This document shows, one piece after another, positions 7,954 through 15,536 of a DNA stretch of 32,974 nucleotides. Source of the DNA: Mycobacterium innocens (lineage in GTDB: Bacteria; Actinomycetota; Actinomycetes; Mycobacteriales; Mycobacteriaceae); NCBI RefSeq assembly GCF_900566055.1, contig NZ_UPHQ01000168.1, forward strand, positions 1 to 32,974. The letters are read 5' to 3'. The notes under the pieces were generated by a model. It was given only the letters and a program-made list of their open reading frames with translations, had not been told where the DNA came from and searched no databases. The number at the start of each line of letters is the position of its first letter. Position 1 is the first letter of the stretch. Position numbers and translations under genes: made by a program.

Positions 7954-10209
7954 TTACGAGTGCGGCTTGAAGGTGCGCAGCCGGAGGCTGTTGGTGACCA
8001 CGAATACCGACGAGAACGCCATAGCCGCCCCCGCCAACATGGGGTTCAGCAGCCCAGCGGCTGCCAGCGGCAATGCGGCAATGTTGTAGACAAACGCCCA
8101 GAATAGGTTGCCCTTGATCGTCGCCAACGTCTTACGGGAAAGTTCAATGGCGTCGGGCACCGCGCGCAGGTCACCGCGTACCAATGTCAGATCGCTGGCC
8201 TCGATTGCGACGTCGGCGCCGGTCCCCATCGCCAGGCCCAGATCGGCTTGCGCCAGGGCCGCGGCGTCGTTGACACCGTCGCCAACCATGGCCACCACCT
8301 TGCCCTCGGCCTGCAATCGCCGGACGGTGTCCACCTTGTCTCGCGGCAGCACTTCGGCGATCACTTGGTCGATGCCTACCTGGCCGGCCATGGCGCGGGC
8401 CGCGGTCGCGTTGTCTCCGGTCAGCATGATCGGGGTCAAACCCAGCGCACGCAGCCGTTCGACGGCCTCGGCCGACGTCGGTTTGACCGCATCGGCCACC
8501 AACAAAATTCCCCGCGACTTGCCGTCCCAGCTGACCACCACAGCGGTCCTGCCCTCCGACTCGGCCTGACACAGCGAACGGGTGAGTAACTCGGGTAGCT
8601 CTTGCGACCAATTCGCCAGGAGTTGCCGGCGGCCCACTGTCACCGCATGTCCGTCGACAACACCTTGCACGCCCAAACCTTCCAGGTTGGCGAAACCCTC
8701 GACAGCTGGCAGGTCACCGATCTTGTCACGAGCCGCCTGGGCTATCGCCTTGCCGATCGGGTGTTCGGAGGAGTCCTCTAGCGCGCCCGCCAACCGCAGG
8801 ACCTCTGTGGGCTGTTCATCGCGTGCGGAGATTACGTCGAGCAGGGACATGTTGCCGGTCGTGACGGTGCCGGTCTTGTCGAGCACGATGGTGTCGATTC
8901 GCCGCGTCGATTCCAGTACCTCGGGTCCCTTGATCAGAATCCCCAGCTGTGCGCCACGGCCGGTGCCGACCATTAAGGCGGTCGGTGTGGCAAGGCCCAA
9001 GGCGCACGGGCACGCGATGATCAGCACCGCCACCGCCGCGGTAAAAGCGGCGGTGATGGATCCGGTTGCCGCGATCCACAAGCCGAGAGTCGCCAGCGAC
9101 AGCGCGATCACGATCGGCACAAAGATTCCCGAGATCCGGTCGGCCAACCGCTGCGCCTGCGCCTTGCCCGTTTGCGCCTCTTCGACCAGCTTTGCCATTT
9201 GGGCTAGCTGGGTATCCGAACCGACCCTGTTGGCGCGCAACACAATTCGTCCACCGACGTTAACGGTGGCGCCCATCACCTTATCCCCGGGGCCGACCTC
9301 AACCGGCATAGACTCCCCGGTGAGCAGGGAGGCGTCCACCGCGGAGGAGCCTTCGATCACGACGCCATCGGTCGCCACTTTCTCGCCGGGTCGTACTACG
9401 AACTCGTCACCGATGGCGAGTTGCTCGATCGGAATGCGTTGCTCGACACCATCTCTGCGCACCGAGGCAACCTTGGCGCCTAGCTCGAGCAGCGCGCGCA
9501 GCGCGGCGCCGGCCCGCCGCTTGGACCGGACCTCAAAGAACCGGCCTGCGAGGATGAAGGTGGTAACACCTGCGGCGGCCTCCAGATAAATGTTGCTGGT
9601 GCCGTCGGTACGGGAAATGGTCAGCTCGAATTGGTGTCGCATGCCGGTCATACCGGCCGTGCCCCAGAACAATGCGTAGACCGACCAGCCCAGCGCGGCG
9701 ATCGTGCCCATCGAGATCAAGGTGTCCATGGTGGCGGTGCGGTGCCGCAGGTTGGTCCATGCGGCCTTGTGGAACGGCAGGCCGCCCCATACCACCACCG
9801 GCGCGGCCAGCGTCAACGAGAGCCATTGCCAGTTGGCGAATTGCAGTGGGGACACCATGGCCATCGCGACCACCGGCACGGTCAATACCAGTGAAACCAG
9901 TAGTCGTTGCCTTATCGACGCGGCTGGATCCGGCTCCGCGCCCGGCTCTGCGGACTCGTCGTCCATGGCGGGTAAGCTCAGCCTAGGCACTTCTGCGGTG
10001 TAGCCGGCCTGCTCAACCGTCGTCACGAGCTGGTCTGGTGAGACGGTGCCGACGTACGCGACGCTGGCCTTCTCGGTCGCGTAGTTGACTGACGCGCTGA
10101 CGCCGTCTATCTTGTTGAGCTTCTTCTCAATCCGGGCCGCGCACGAAGCACACGTCATACCGCCGATCCGCAGCTCAAGATGTCGGGTGGTTTCCGTGGC
10201 AGAGTCCAT
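7954..10209 (-). CDS. Cu(I)-exporting P1B-type ATPase (CtpA/CtpB/CopA type)
   Basis: Membrane pump of 751 residues, the size of M. tuberculosis CtpA/CtpB. It has an N-terminal heavy-metal domain (GMTCASC, 17-23), TGES actuator motif (297-300), CPC metal site in the membrane (400-402), DKTGT with phosphorylated D444, SEHP (481-484), GDGVND (643-648), and the Cu(I)-type C-terminal signatures YN (708-709) and MxxSS (730-734). These residues mark the P1B-1 Cu(I)/Ag(I) class. The start at ATG 10209 is chosen because the heavy-metal domain begins right after it; upstream codons read as leader. It lies 37 bases behind the copZ-like gene and would share the RicR-boxed promoter at 10503. Exact identity among CtpA, CtpB and CtpV is uncertain, but CtpV lacks this N-terminal CxxC. 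Confidence 0.92.
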   Translation of the reverse strand: MDSATETTRHLELRIGGMTCASCAARIEKKLNKIDGVSASVNYATEKASVAYVGTVSPDQLVTTVEQAGYTAEVPRLSLPAMDDESAEPGAEPDPAASIRQRLLVSLVLTVPVVAMAMVSPLQFANWQWLSLTLAAPVVVWGGLPFHKAAWTNLRHRTATMDTLISMGTIAALGWSVYALFWGTAGMTGMRHQFELTISRTDGTSNIYLEAAAGVTTFILAGRFFEVRSKRRAGAALRALLELGAKVASVRRDGVEQRIPIEQLAIGDEFVVRPGEKVATDGVVIEGSSAVDASLLTGESMPVEVGPGDKVMGATVNVGGRIVLRANRVGSDTQLAQMAKLVEEAQTGKAQAQRLADRISGIFVPIVIALSLATLGLWIAATGSITAAFTAAVAVLIIACPCALGLATPTALMVGTGRGAQLGILIKGPEVLESTRRIDTIVLDKTGTVTTGNMSLLDVISARDEQPTEVLRLAGALEDSSEHPIGKAIAQAARDKIGDLPAVEGFANLEGLGVQGVVDGHAVTVGRRQLLANWSQELPELLTRSLCQAESEGRTAVVVSWDGKSRGILLVADAVKPTSAEAVERLRALGLTPIMLTGDNATAARAMAGQVGIDQVIAEVLPRDKVDTVRRLQAEGKVVAMVGDGVNDAAALAQADLGLAMGTGADVAIEASDLTLVRGDLRAVPDAIELSRKTLATIKGNLFWAFVYNIAALPLAAAGLLNPMLAGAAMAFSSVFVVTNSLRLRTFKPHS

Positions 10210-10246
10210 GCTCTGTTTCCCCTCAGTCCAATCGCGACAGGTCGCC

Positions 10247-10453
10247 TTAACGGACCAACTGGTAGCCCGCCTCTTCCACCGCATTCTTGATCGCGTCCAG
10301 CTCGATCACGCCGTCGCTGTCGATGGTCACCTTGCCACTGCCGAGCTCCACGTCCACGGCTGTGACTTGAGCGATGTTGCCGACTTCCTCACGGACAGAG
10401 GAAGCGCAGTGCTCGCAGGTCATCCCAGAAACGGTGACTGTCAGGGTGCTCAT
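10247..10453 (-). CDS. CopZ-like heavy-metal chaperone
   Basis: A 68-residue single HMA domain protein with the metal site GMTCEHC (Cys13, Cys16) and the ferredoxin-like pattern [30 protein letters not shown]. It should bind Cu(I) in the cytosol and pass it to the adjacent ATPase. The ATG is preceded by GGAGAG on its strand. It is the first gene of a two-gene unit with the ATPase, and a RicR-type box lies 50 bases upstream. The TCEHC form (Cys-Glu-His-Cys) is common in actinobacterial CopZ proteins. Confidence 0.9.
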   Translation of the reverse strand: MSTLTVTVSGMTCEHCASSVREEVGNIAQVTAVDVELGSGKVTIDSDGVIELDAIKNAVEEAGYQLVR

Positions 10454-10502
10454 GCCGCTCTCCAATCTGCATGAATCGTGCCTGGATGATTCCTGTCTAC
10501 CA

Positions 10503-10517
10503 TACCCCCCTGGGGTA
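10503..10517. promoter_or_regulatory. RicR/CsoR-type copper operator upstream of copZ-ATPase
   Basis: The bases TACCC CCCTG GGGTA match TACCC-N5-GGGTA exactly, the second such site in the window. It lies 50 bases upstream of the CopZ-like start, where a repressor would block transcription. Two exact matches, each ahead of a copper-type gene, make chance unlikely. Confidence 0.8.
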
Positions 10518-10661
10518 ATCAAGGGCGGATGGCACGGTGGCGTTCCTCTTTCTTCTCCGCGATCGCGGTGTCGTGACTGCGGCGTAAAGTAGAACAAGCG
10601 AATACCCGTTTTGACTGCCCACATACAGGCGCGATCAACGTTGGCGGCGAAGGGACAGTAG

Positions 10662-11081
10662 ATGCCGGAAAGCCACGGAGAAAGCGTGACCGCAACAGAT
10701 GCGCCTTGCGCGTCCGGGATGACCGACCGCTCACTTCACCTGATCATCAATGCAATCGAGTCCAATCCGCACTCGCCCGGCGCAGACGTCGACGTGACGC
10801 TGCACCTGCCATGGGGCACTGTGACGGGTGTCATCGAACCCTGCTGGTATTTCGACCAAAAGGTCCTTGGCTACCTTCAAACAGTCGGCGTCGACCACAG
10901 CCGGCAGAGTTCGACCGATGGCAACTGCCCGAACTGCCCGAATGGGGGTGAGTTCCACGAGTACATCCACCTATCTCGGGTTAGGTACCGCCGGAGTGGC
11001 GCTGAAGTCTATTCGCACGATCAGCTTCGCGTGCGGTTGTCCGACATCTCGTCGTGGGCCTTCGGTCGTAGCGAGTTTTAG
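10662..11081 (+). CDS. Hypothetical protein with a CxxC pair
   Basis: An open frame of up to 139 residues that I do not recognise. From about residue 20 it looks like a compact folded domain (LIINAIESNPHSPGADVDV, LHLPWGTVTGVIEP, GGEFHEYIHLSRVRYRRSG). The pair NCPNCPN could hold a metal or a disulfide. Possible starts are ATG 10662, GTG 10686 with GGAG nearby, or ATG 10719 where the domain-like part begins. It diverges from the copper operon across about 200 bases that contain the second RicR-type box, so shared regulation is possible but the box is far (145 bases) from this start. Confidence 0.6.
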   Translation: MPESHGESVTATDAPCASGMTDRSLHLIINAIESNPHSPGADVDVTLHLPWGTVTGVIEPCWYFDQKVLGYLQTVGVDHSRQSSTDGNCPNCPNGGEFHEYIHLSRVRYRRSGAEVYSHDQLRVRLSDISSWAFGRSEF

Positions 11082-11205
11082 GACCTGATGCCGACCTGAC
11101 CCGACGGCTTCCTCGAAATGCATCGCATCTTCGCAGTCGGCTGATGCCGGCCGGGGCAAAGGCCTTGGCTCGAGATGGTGTGCCGCTTCGACATCCGTCC
11201 TCTGA

Positions 11206-11931
11206 TTACGATGGGCGGTAGGTCTCCAGCTGTCGTCGGCGCCATCGCTTGACGATCTCGCCGACCTCGTCCGGATGGTCAGCGATCACGAGCAGGTCAA
11301 CGTCCTCTCCCGATACCAGTCCCGTCTCCAGCAGCCGGTCACGAATCCACCGCTCCAACCCGGTCCAGTGCTCCGAAGGCGCAAGCACGACGGGGAAGTT
11401 CCGGATCTTCTGAGTCTGTATGAGCGTCAGGGCCTCGAAAAGCTCGTCGAGCGTTCCGAAGCCGCCCGGAAGAACCACGAACGCCGAGGCGTAGCGGACG
11501 AACATCAGCTTGCGCACGAAGAAATAATTGAACTGAAGTGAGAGGTCGATGAACGGATTTGGCTGCTGCTCGTAGGGCAGCTCGATGACAAGTCCGATCG
11601 ACCGCACTCCGGCGTCGCGGGCGCCCCGATTCGCGGCCTCCATGATCCCCGGCCCGCCGCCGGTGATGATGTCGAACCCCAAGCTGCCCAGTCGTGCGGC
11701 CAGCGTGCGCGCCATTTCATAGTGCGGATGATCCGGCGACGTACGGGCGGAACCAAAGAACGACACGGCATCGGTGACGTCCGCTAGTGCCGCAAAGCCG
11801 CGCGCCACCTCGTCGCGGATCTTGGCAACACGACCGGGATCGCTGCCCGCTAGCGCCGGAAAGCCCGGGCCCAGGCAGGACAGCAGCTCCTCATCGCATG
11901 TTGCGGGGATGCAGGCTCTTGACTCATGCAT
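11206..11931 (-). CDS. LOG-family (TIGR00730-type) nucleotide phosphoribohydrolase-like protein
   Basis: Soluble Rossmann-type protein of about 241 residues. The LOG signatures are complete: SFFGSARTS, ITGGGPGIMEAANRGA, VFVRYASAFVVLPGGFGTLDELFEALTL in order (PGGxGTxxE is the active-site motif). The family hydrolyses cytokinin-type or other nucleoside monophosphates to release the base; M. tuberculosis Rv1205 is the known relative. An alternative GTG start at 12033 would add 34 residues. Neither start has a good ribosome site, so the N-terminus is uncertain. The gene diverges from the Complex I-like operon and shares its upstream region. Confidence 0.82.
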   Translation of the reverse strand: MHESRACIPATCDEELLSCLGPGFPALAGSDPGRVAKIRDEVARGFAALADVTDAVSFFGSARTSPDHPHYEMARTLAARLGSLGFDIITGGGPGIMEAANRGARDAGVRSIGLVIELPYEQQPNPFIDLSLQFNYFFVRKLMFVRYASAFVVLPGGFGTLDELFEALTLIQTQKIRNFPVVLAPSEHWTGLERWIRDRLLETGLVSGEDVDLLVIADHPDEVGEIVKRWRRRQLETYRPS

Positions 11932-12113
11932 ATAGTCGATCGTGCCAGCGCCGCGGCCACCATCAAACTGAAGCGCCCCAACCAGCTTGGTCTGTCGCCC
12001 TGTCCGGCATGAAGTGATCAAGGTCAAACTCACCGTTGGTTGAAAACTACCCTCATCCGCGGGTGCTGATACGTTACTTCAACGGCAACTGCCCGGCGGC
12101 GAGGGCGCTCTAA

Positions 12114-12129
12114 GTGGACATCACTCCAC
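12114..12129. promoter_or_regulatory. Inverted repeat upstream of the Complex I-like operon
   Basis: GTGGA - six bases - TCCAC is a perfect dyad lying 91 bases upstream of the first operon gene and 182 bases or more upstream of the LOG gene start. It could be an operator for the operon. It does not match the RicR box, and I cannot assign a regulator. Confidence 0.3.
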
Positions 12130-12220
12130 CTGGCCCAATGGACAAGTGAACGACGGCAGATGTTTGACAAGGAGCCGCACGGGTACCGATCTTGTGCCCC
12201 ACAACAGACTAGGAGCCGCG

Positions 12221-12565
12221 ATGTATGCGGGTGTGGCGTGGATGCTGTTACTTAGCGTCGTCGGGCTCGCCAGTGTTTACGGGTTGCACCGCTTTACTGC
12301 GATCAGCCCCTCCGCGCTGATGGCGCTGCCTTTCCAGTCCGGGTGGGCACCAGAAGAGCATGCGTTGTCGCGCTATCACGTTCGGTGGTATCTGGCGACT
12401 TTGGTATTTCTCGCCTTCGATGTCGAGATGTTGTTCATGTACCCGTGGGCGTTGGTGGTCAAAAAAATGGGTGCTACCGCAATCACTGAGATGTTTCTCT
12501 TTCTGACAGCGCTACTCGTGGCGGTGGCGTGGGCATGGCGCGAGGGCGCCCTGAGATGGGTCTGA
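12221..12565 (+). CDS. NuoA-like membrane subunit
   Basis: A 114-residue protein with three membrane helices and the NuoA pattern. The core FLAFDVEMLFMYPWA keeps the conserved acidic residues D67 and E69, and a final helix is followed by REGALRWV. In true NuoA the loop between helices 1 and 2 carries PYECG with a conserved Cys near the quinone pocket; here it is LPFQSGWAPEE, so that Cys is missing. The ATG is chosen for AGGAG at 12211-12215; an upstream GTG frame at 12146 is not supported. First gene of an eight-gene operon; it overlaps the next gene by 10 bases. Confidence 0.88.
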   Translation: MYAGVAWMLLLSVVGLASVYGLHRFTAISPSALMALPFQSGWAPEEHALSRYHVRWYLATLVFLAFDVEMLFMYPWALVVKKMGATAITEMFLFLTALLVAVAWAWREGALRWV

Positions 12566-13755
12566 CGCAGCGGCTGGCCCGATGTGCGGCACAGCGGGCA
12601 CACGTTCTCATCGTGGATGCCCCGGGGTTCTGGGTGGTGCGGGCAGAGGCCGAACACCGACTTCGAGTCCGGGGTTGGTGTGTGGCTACATCCCCGGCCG
12701 ACGCTGACGTGTTGGCGGTCTGCGGTACGCCGGGACCGGAACTGAACGAGGCGATCGACCGCGTCTGGGACCAGATGCCGGGGCCTCGGGTTCGCGTCGA
12801 GTTGCCCGATCCCGAAGCGGTCGCGTCGGCACTGCATCGCGCCGCCATGCAGTTGGCGGAGGTCGACAGGCACCGCCAGGACGCTCGTGAGCGCGCTCAA
12901 TCTCCGGAATTGAGCGGCAATCAGCACGGCACCACGAACCACGGCGAGCACGGGCATAGGGACCACAGCGAGCACCAACACCACGAGAACACCAACCACG
13001 GCGCCACGAACCACGGCGAGCACGGGCATAGGGACCACAGCGCGCACCAGCACATGCACCACGGCGCGATGGACATGGCGCCGGCTGGGATTGCGCTGGC
13101 CAAAGGCGGCGACGACCGCGACGGATTGGAAATGGATGTGCTGCACCTTCGCCTTGGGCCGGTGCTGCGCTACTGGCCCGTGGGGCTGGTGGTGCGGTGC
13201 TCGTTGCAGGGAGACGTGCTCACGCAAGCCGAGGCGTGGGTCGTCGACAAAGAAGTCGGCGGCCACGTTCCGCCGCCAGGACCGAGGTCCCACGTCGCGG
13301 CGCGACATTGTGACCATGTCGTTGATCTGCTCGCACTGGCCGCCTGGCCGGGTGCGACAGCAATCGCCCGTACCGCGCGGGACGAGCTGCTCAGCGACGC
13401 GGACGCCAGGCACGCCGCTTCCCTACTAGACACCCTGCACAGGAAGCTTCGCCGCTCTCAAACGCTGCGCTGGTCGTTGCGCGACATCGCATCGTTGACA
13501 CCCGAGGACTGCAAGACCCTCGAGCTGCCGACGGGCCTGGCCGGCGATTGCTACGACCGGCTCCTGGCGCGGGTCGACATGGCGCGGCACGCGCTGGCGA
13601 ATACGACGGAACCAAGCGGTGTCGCCACGGCTGCAACCAGCGTCCTCGACGCGTTGCCTCATCTGGTGAGCGGACTGGACGTCGGGGCCGCCCGGCTGGT
13701 GATCGCCAGCCTCGGCGTCGACACCGCGTCGCACCCGGGCGGTCGCCATGGCTGA
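12556..13755 (+). CDS. Fused degenerate NuoB/NuoD-like subunit with a His-rich linker
   Basis: A 399-residue soluble protein in the position where nuoB, nuoC and nuoD would lie. Residues 1-105 recall NuoB (DVLAVCGTPGPELNEAI, then RVWDQMPGP), but the Cys-Cys and later Cys ligands of cluster N2 are absent. Residues 124-172 hold 17 His in two copies of TNHGEHGHRDHS plus HQH, a probable Zn/Cu/Ni-binding strip. Residues 190-399 recall NuoD: LHLRLGPVLRYWP replaces the NFGPQHPAAHG start, and GDCYDRLLARVDMARHAL matches the family GDVYDRYLVRMEEMR segment. Most of the NuoD middle is missing, as are hydrogenase-type metal ligands. It therefore looks like a structural, redox-dead connector that may have gained a metal role. 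Start at ATG 12556 inside the end of the NuoA gene. Confidence 0.75.
   Translation: MGLTQRLARCAAQRAHVLIVDAPGFWVVRAEAEHRLRVRGWCVATSPADADVLAVCGTPGPELNEAIDRVWDQMPGPRVRVELPDPEAVASALHRAAMQLAEVDRHRQDARERAQSPELSGNQHGTTNHGEHGHRDHSEHQHHENTNHGATNHGEHGHRDHSAHQHMHHGAMDMAPAGIALAKGGDDRDGLEMDVLHLRLGPVLRYWPVGLVVRCSLQGDVLTQAEAWVVDKEVGGHVPPPGPRSHVAARHCDHVVDLLALAAWPGATAIARTARDELLSDADARHAASLLDTLHRKLRRSQTLRWSLRDIASLTPEDCKTLELPTGLAGDCYDRLLARVDMARHALANTTEPSGVATAATSVLDALPHLVSGLDVGAARLVIASLGVDTASHPGGRHG
12932..13042 (+). repeat. 72-bp spaced duplication encoding the His-rich linker
   Basis: Bases 12932-12970 and 13004-13042 are identical over 39 bases with an offset of 72 bases (24 codons). They encode the two TNHGEHGHRDHS units. 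Perfect identity, including third positions, points to a recent duplication that increased the His count of the linker. Confidence 0.85.
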
Positions 13756-14668
13756 CGTCTCGATCACCACGGTCCCGGGCGCGTGGGCGCTGGGCGGTGT
13801 GGCATTGCTACTGTGCCTGGGCTTCTATGCGGCGACCCTCGACGGCGTGCTCGCTGCCCGTGGCGGCGGACCGGGCACTGCGCTCTACGAAGTCGCGCGG
13901 CTGATGCGGCAGCGCCGTCGCACCACAGTGGCCGCCGATACGTTGCTGTGGCGCGCCGGCGGAGTGGGCCTGATCGTCGCCGCGTCGCTCATGGTGACTG
14001 TTGTGCCGTTCGGACGCTGGACGCTGGCCGATCTCGACGTCGGAGTCATGTGGTTCAACGCCATGGATGTGATGGTGTGGGCACTGGTGTGGCTTGTCGG
14101 GTGGGGTCCGAATTCCGCCCATCCCCTGGTCGGCGGCTATCGATTCCTGGCTTATGGGCTCGGCTACGAGATGCCGTTGATGTTCGCGCTGGTCGCGCCG
14201 CCCATCGCTGCGCAGAGTCTACGGGTCGCCGATGTGGCCGCCGCTCAACACGGACTGTGGTTCGCGGTGTGGATGCCGGTCGCGTTCGTCGTGTATTGCC
14301 TTGGGGCAGTTGCCTTTTCGGTGTGGGGGCCCTTCTCCGCGGCACTGGGAGCTGATATTGCCGGCGGTGTCAGCGCGGAACTGTCCGGCGTGGATCGACT
14401 CGTATTCCAGGCGGGCCGCTACACCCTGTTGGCTGCCGGAGCGGCGTTCGCGGTGCCGATGTTCCTCGGCGGCGGTGCGGGTCCACTGTTACCGGCCTGG
14501 TCCTGGATGTTGCTCAAGACCATCGGCTTGCTGTCGGTGTTCGTGTGGCTGCGCAGGCGGCTTCCGGTGCTGCGGCCCGAAAAGTTCCTGGAGATCGGCT
14601 GGATGGTGCTCTTACCGCTCACGCTTGTGCAAGACCTCGTCGTGGCCATCATCGCAGTGAGGAAGTGA
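13748..14668 (+). CDS. NuoH-like membrane subunit
   Basis: A 306-residue protein with about eight membrane helices, shorter than typical NuoH (325-410). NuoH-like features: the helix-loop with AELSGVDRLVFQAGRY in the place of the family EAESELVAGYHVEYS, and the C-terminal LPVLRPEKFLEIGWMVLLPLTL in the place of RYDQLMxLGWKxLLP. In Complex I this subunit forms the quinone tunnel with NuoB and NuoD. Several tunnel residues differ here, in line with the degenerate NuoB/D partner. It overlaps the upstream gene by 8 bases; ATG start. Confidence 0.82.
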   Translation: MADVSITTVPGAWALGGVALLLCLGFYAATLDGVLAARGGGPGTALYEVARLMRQRRRTTVAADTLLWRAGGVGLIVAASLMVTVVPFGRWTLADLDVGVMWFNAMDVMVWALVWLVGWGPNSAHPLVGGYRFLAYGLGYEMPLMFALVAPPIAAQSLRVADVAAAQHGLWFAVWMPVAFVVYCLGAVAFSVWGPFSAALGADIAGGVSAELSGVDRLVFQAGRYTLLAAGAAFAVPMFLGGGAGPLLPAWSWMLLKTIGLLSVFVWLRRRLPVLRPEKFLEIGWMVLLPLTLVQDLVVAIIAVRK

Positions 14669-14673
14669 CTCTC

Positions 14674-15237
14674 ATGATCGTTGACATCGTGTTCTGGGTC
14701 GTCGCCGTGACCGCCGTACTGGCCGGAGCCGCGGTCTTCGTCGTCGATTCCATGGCCCGCGCCACCTACGCTCTGGCCGTTTCGTTCATCGCGGTCGGCG
14801 TCGCGGTTGTGCTGCTGCAGCAGAACTACATCGGCATCGTCATCATCTTGATGATGGTGATGGAAATGGCGGTCATGGCGGTCTACATGGTCATGTTCAT
14901 GGGCATGAACCCGGCGCTGATGCCCATGAGCATGGTGCACGACAACCGACGCGCTCTCGCCGCTGCGATCGGAACGTTCGCGGTTCTGGCGTCGGGGATC
15001 CTGCTGACCGACTGGCCGGCGCGGCGCGGCGCACCGCCGAAGGATCTGACCTTCGCGCTCGGCGAGGAGTTGATGGGCCCCAGCATGCTGGCCATGACGG
15101 TGATCAGCCCGGTGATGGTCGCGACCATCGTCGCCGGCGTCGTCCTGGCCGCCCACCGCGGCCGCTACGACCGGTTCGGCGACGATCTCAAACGCAGACC
15201 CGCGAGCGATCCACAACCCGGCGGGTTGGGGCGATGA
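14674..15237 (+). CDS. NuoJ-like membrane subunit, Met-rich
   Basis: A 187-residue, five-helix protein in the NuoJ position. Residues 29-53 follow NuoJ (RATYALAVSFIAVGVAVVLL, then QQNYIG). In the third helix, which normally reads GAVMVLFLFVVM, there are 12 Met within residues 60-87, running into the following loop. Such a Met run is unusual and invites comparison with Met-lined copper or silver paths, though it may only be a hydrophobic variant. The ATG lies behind GAGGAAG, 5 bases after the NuoH-like stop. The end overlaps the next start as ATGA. Confidence 0.85.
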   Translation: MIVDIVFWVVAVTAVLAGAAVFVVDSMARATYALAVSFIAVGVAVVLLQQNYIGIVIILMMVMEMAVMAVYMVMFMGMNPALMPMSMVHDNRRALAAAIGTFAVLASGILLTDWPARRGAPPKDLTFALGEELMGPSMLAMTVISPVMVATIVAGVVLAAHRGRYDRFGDDLKRRPASDPQPGGLGR

Positions 15238-15536
15238 CGCTGCAAACCGTTCTGTTGGTGGCCGCGGCGCTATTCAGCGTCGGCCTTTACGGAGCACTCT
15301 CGCAGCAGGTCGTGGTCATGGTGATGATGGGCCTCGAGCTGATGGTGAACGCCGTCATCCTGGCGGCCGGCGGGTTCTGGTGGTTCTCTGCACCCGCACC
15401 GGCCGGACAGGTGGTGCTGCTGGTGATCATCGCCGCCATGACGGTGGAGATGGCGATGGGCTTCGCCGTGGCCACGCTGCTGCACCGGGAGCGCCGCACC
15501 GACATGACCGACTCGGCCGCCGACTTGGCCGGGTGA
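15234..15536 (+). CDS. NuoK-like membrane subunit
   Basis: A 100-residue protein with three helices. The family signature is kept: MMGLELMVNAVILA with membrane Glu35, and MTVEMAMGFAVA with Glu72. These two glutamates carry protons in Complex I, so this part of the pathway looks functional. ATGA overlap with the NuoJ-like gene and GTGA overlap with the NuoL-like gene imply translational coupling. Confidence 0.9.
   Translation: MTLQTVLLVAAALFSVGLYGALSQQVVVMVMMGLELMVNAVILAAGGFWWFSAPAPAGQVVLLVIIAAMTVEMAMGFAVATLLHRERRTDMTDSAADLAG

Noticed and set aside
8582..9589. 335-codon forward open frame opposite the copper ATPase
   Set aside because: Ser/Ala/Pro-rich shadow of a P-type ATPase with all catalytic motifs on the other strand.
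10603..10607. Isolated TACCC near the hypothetical gene at 10662
   Set aside because: No matching GGGTA at the correct spacing.
12041..12070. TACCC and GGGTG halves upstream of the NuoA-like gene as a third copper box
   Set aside because: The spacing is 8 and not 5 bases, and the second half is GGGTG instead of GGGTA.
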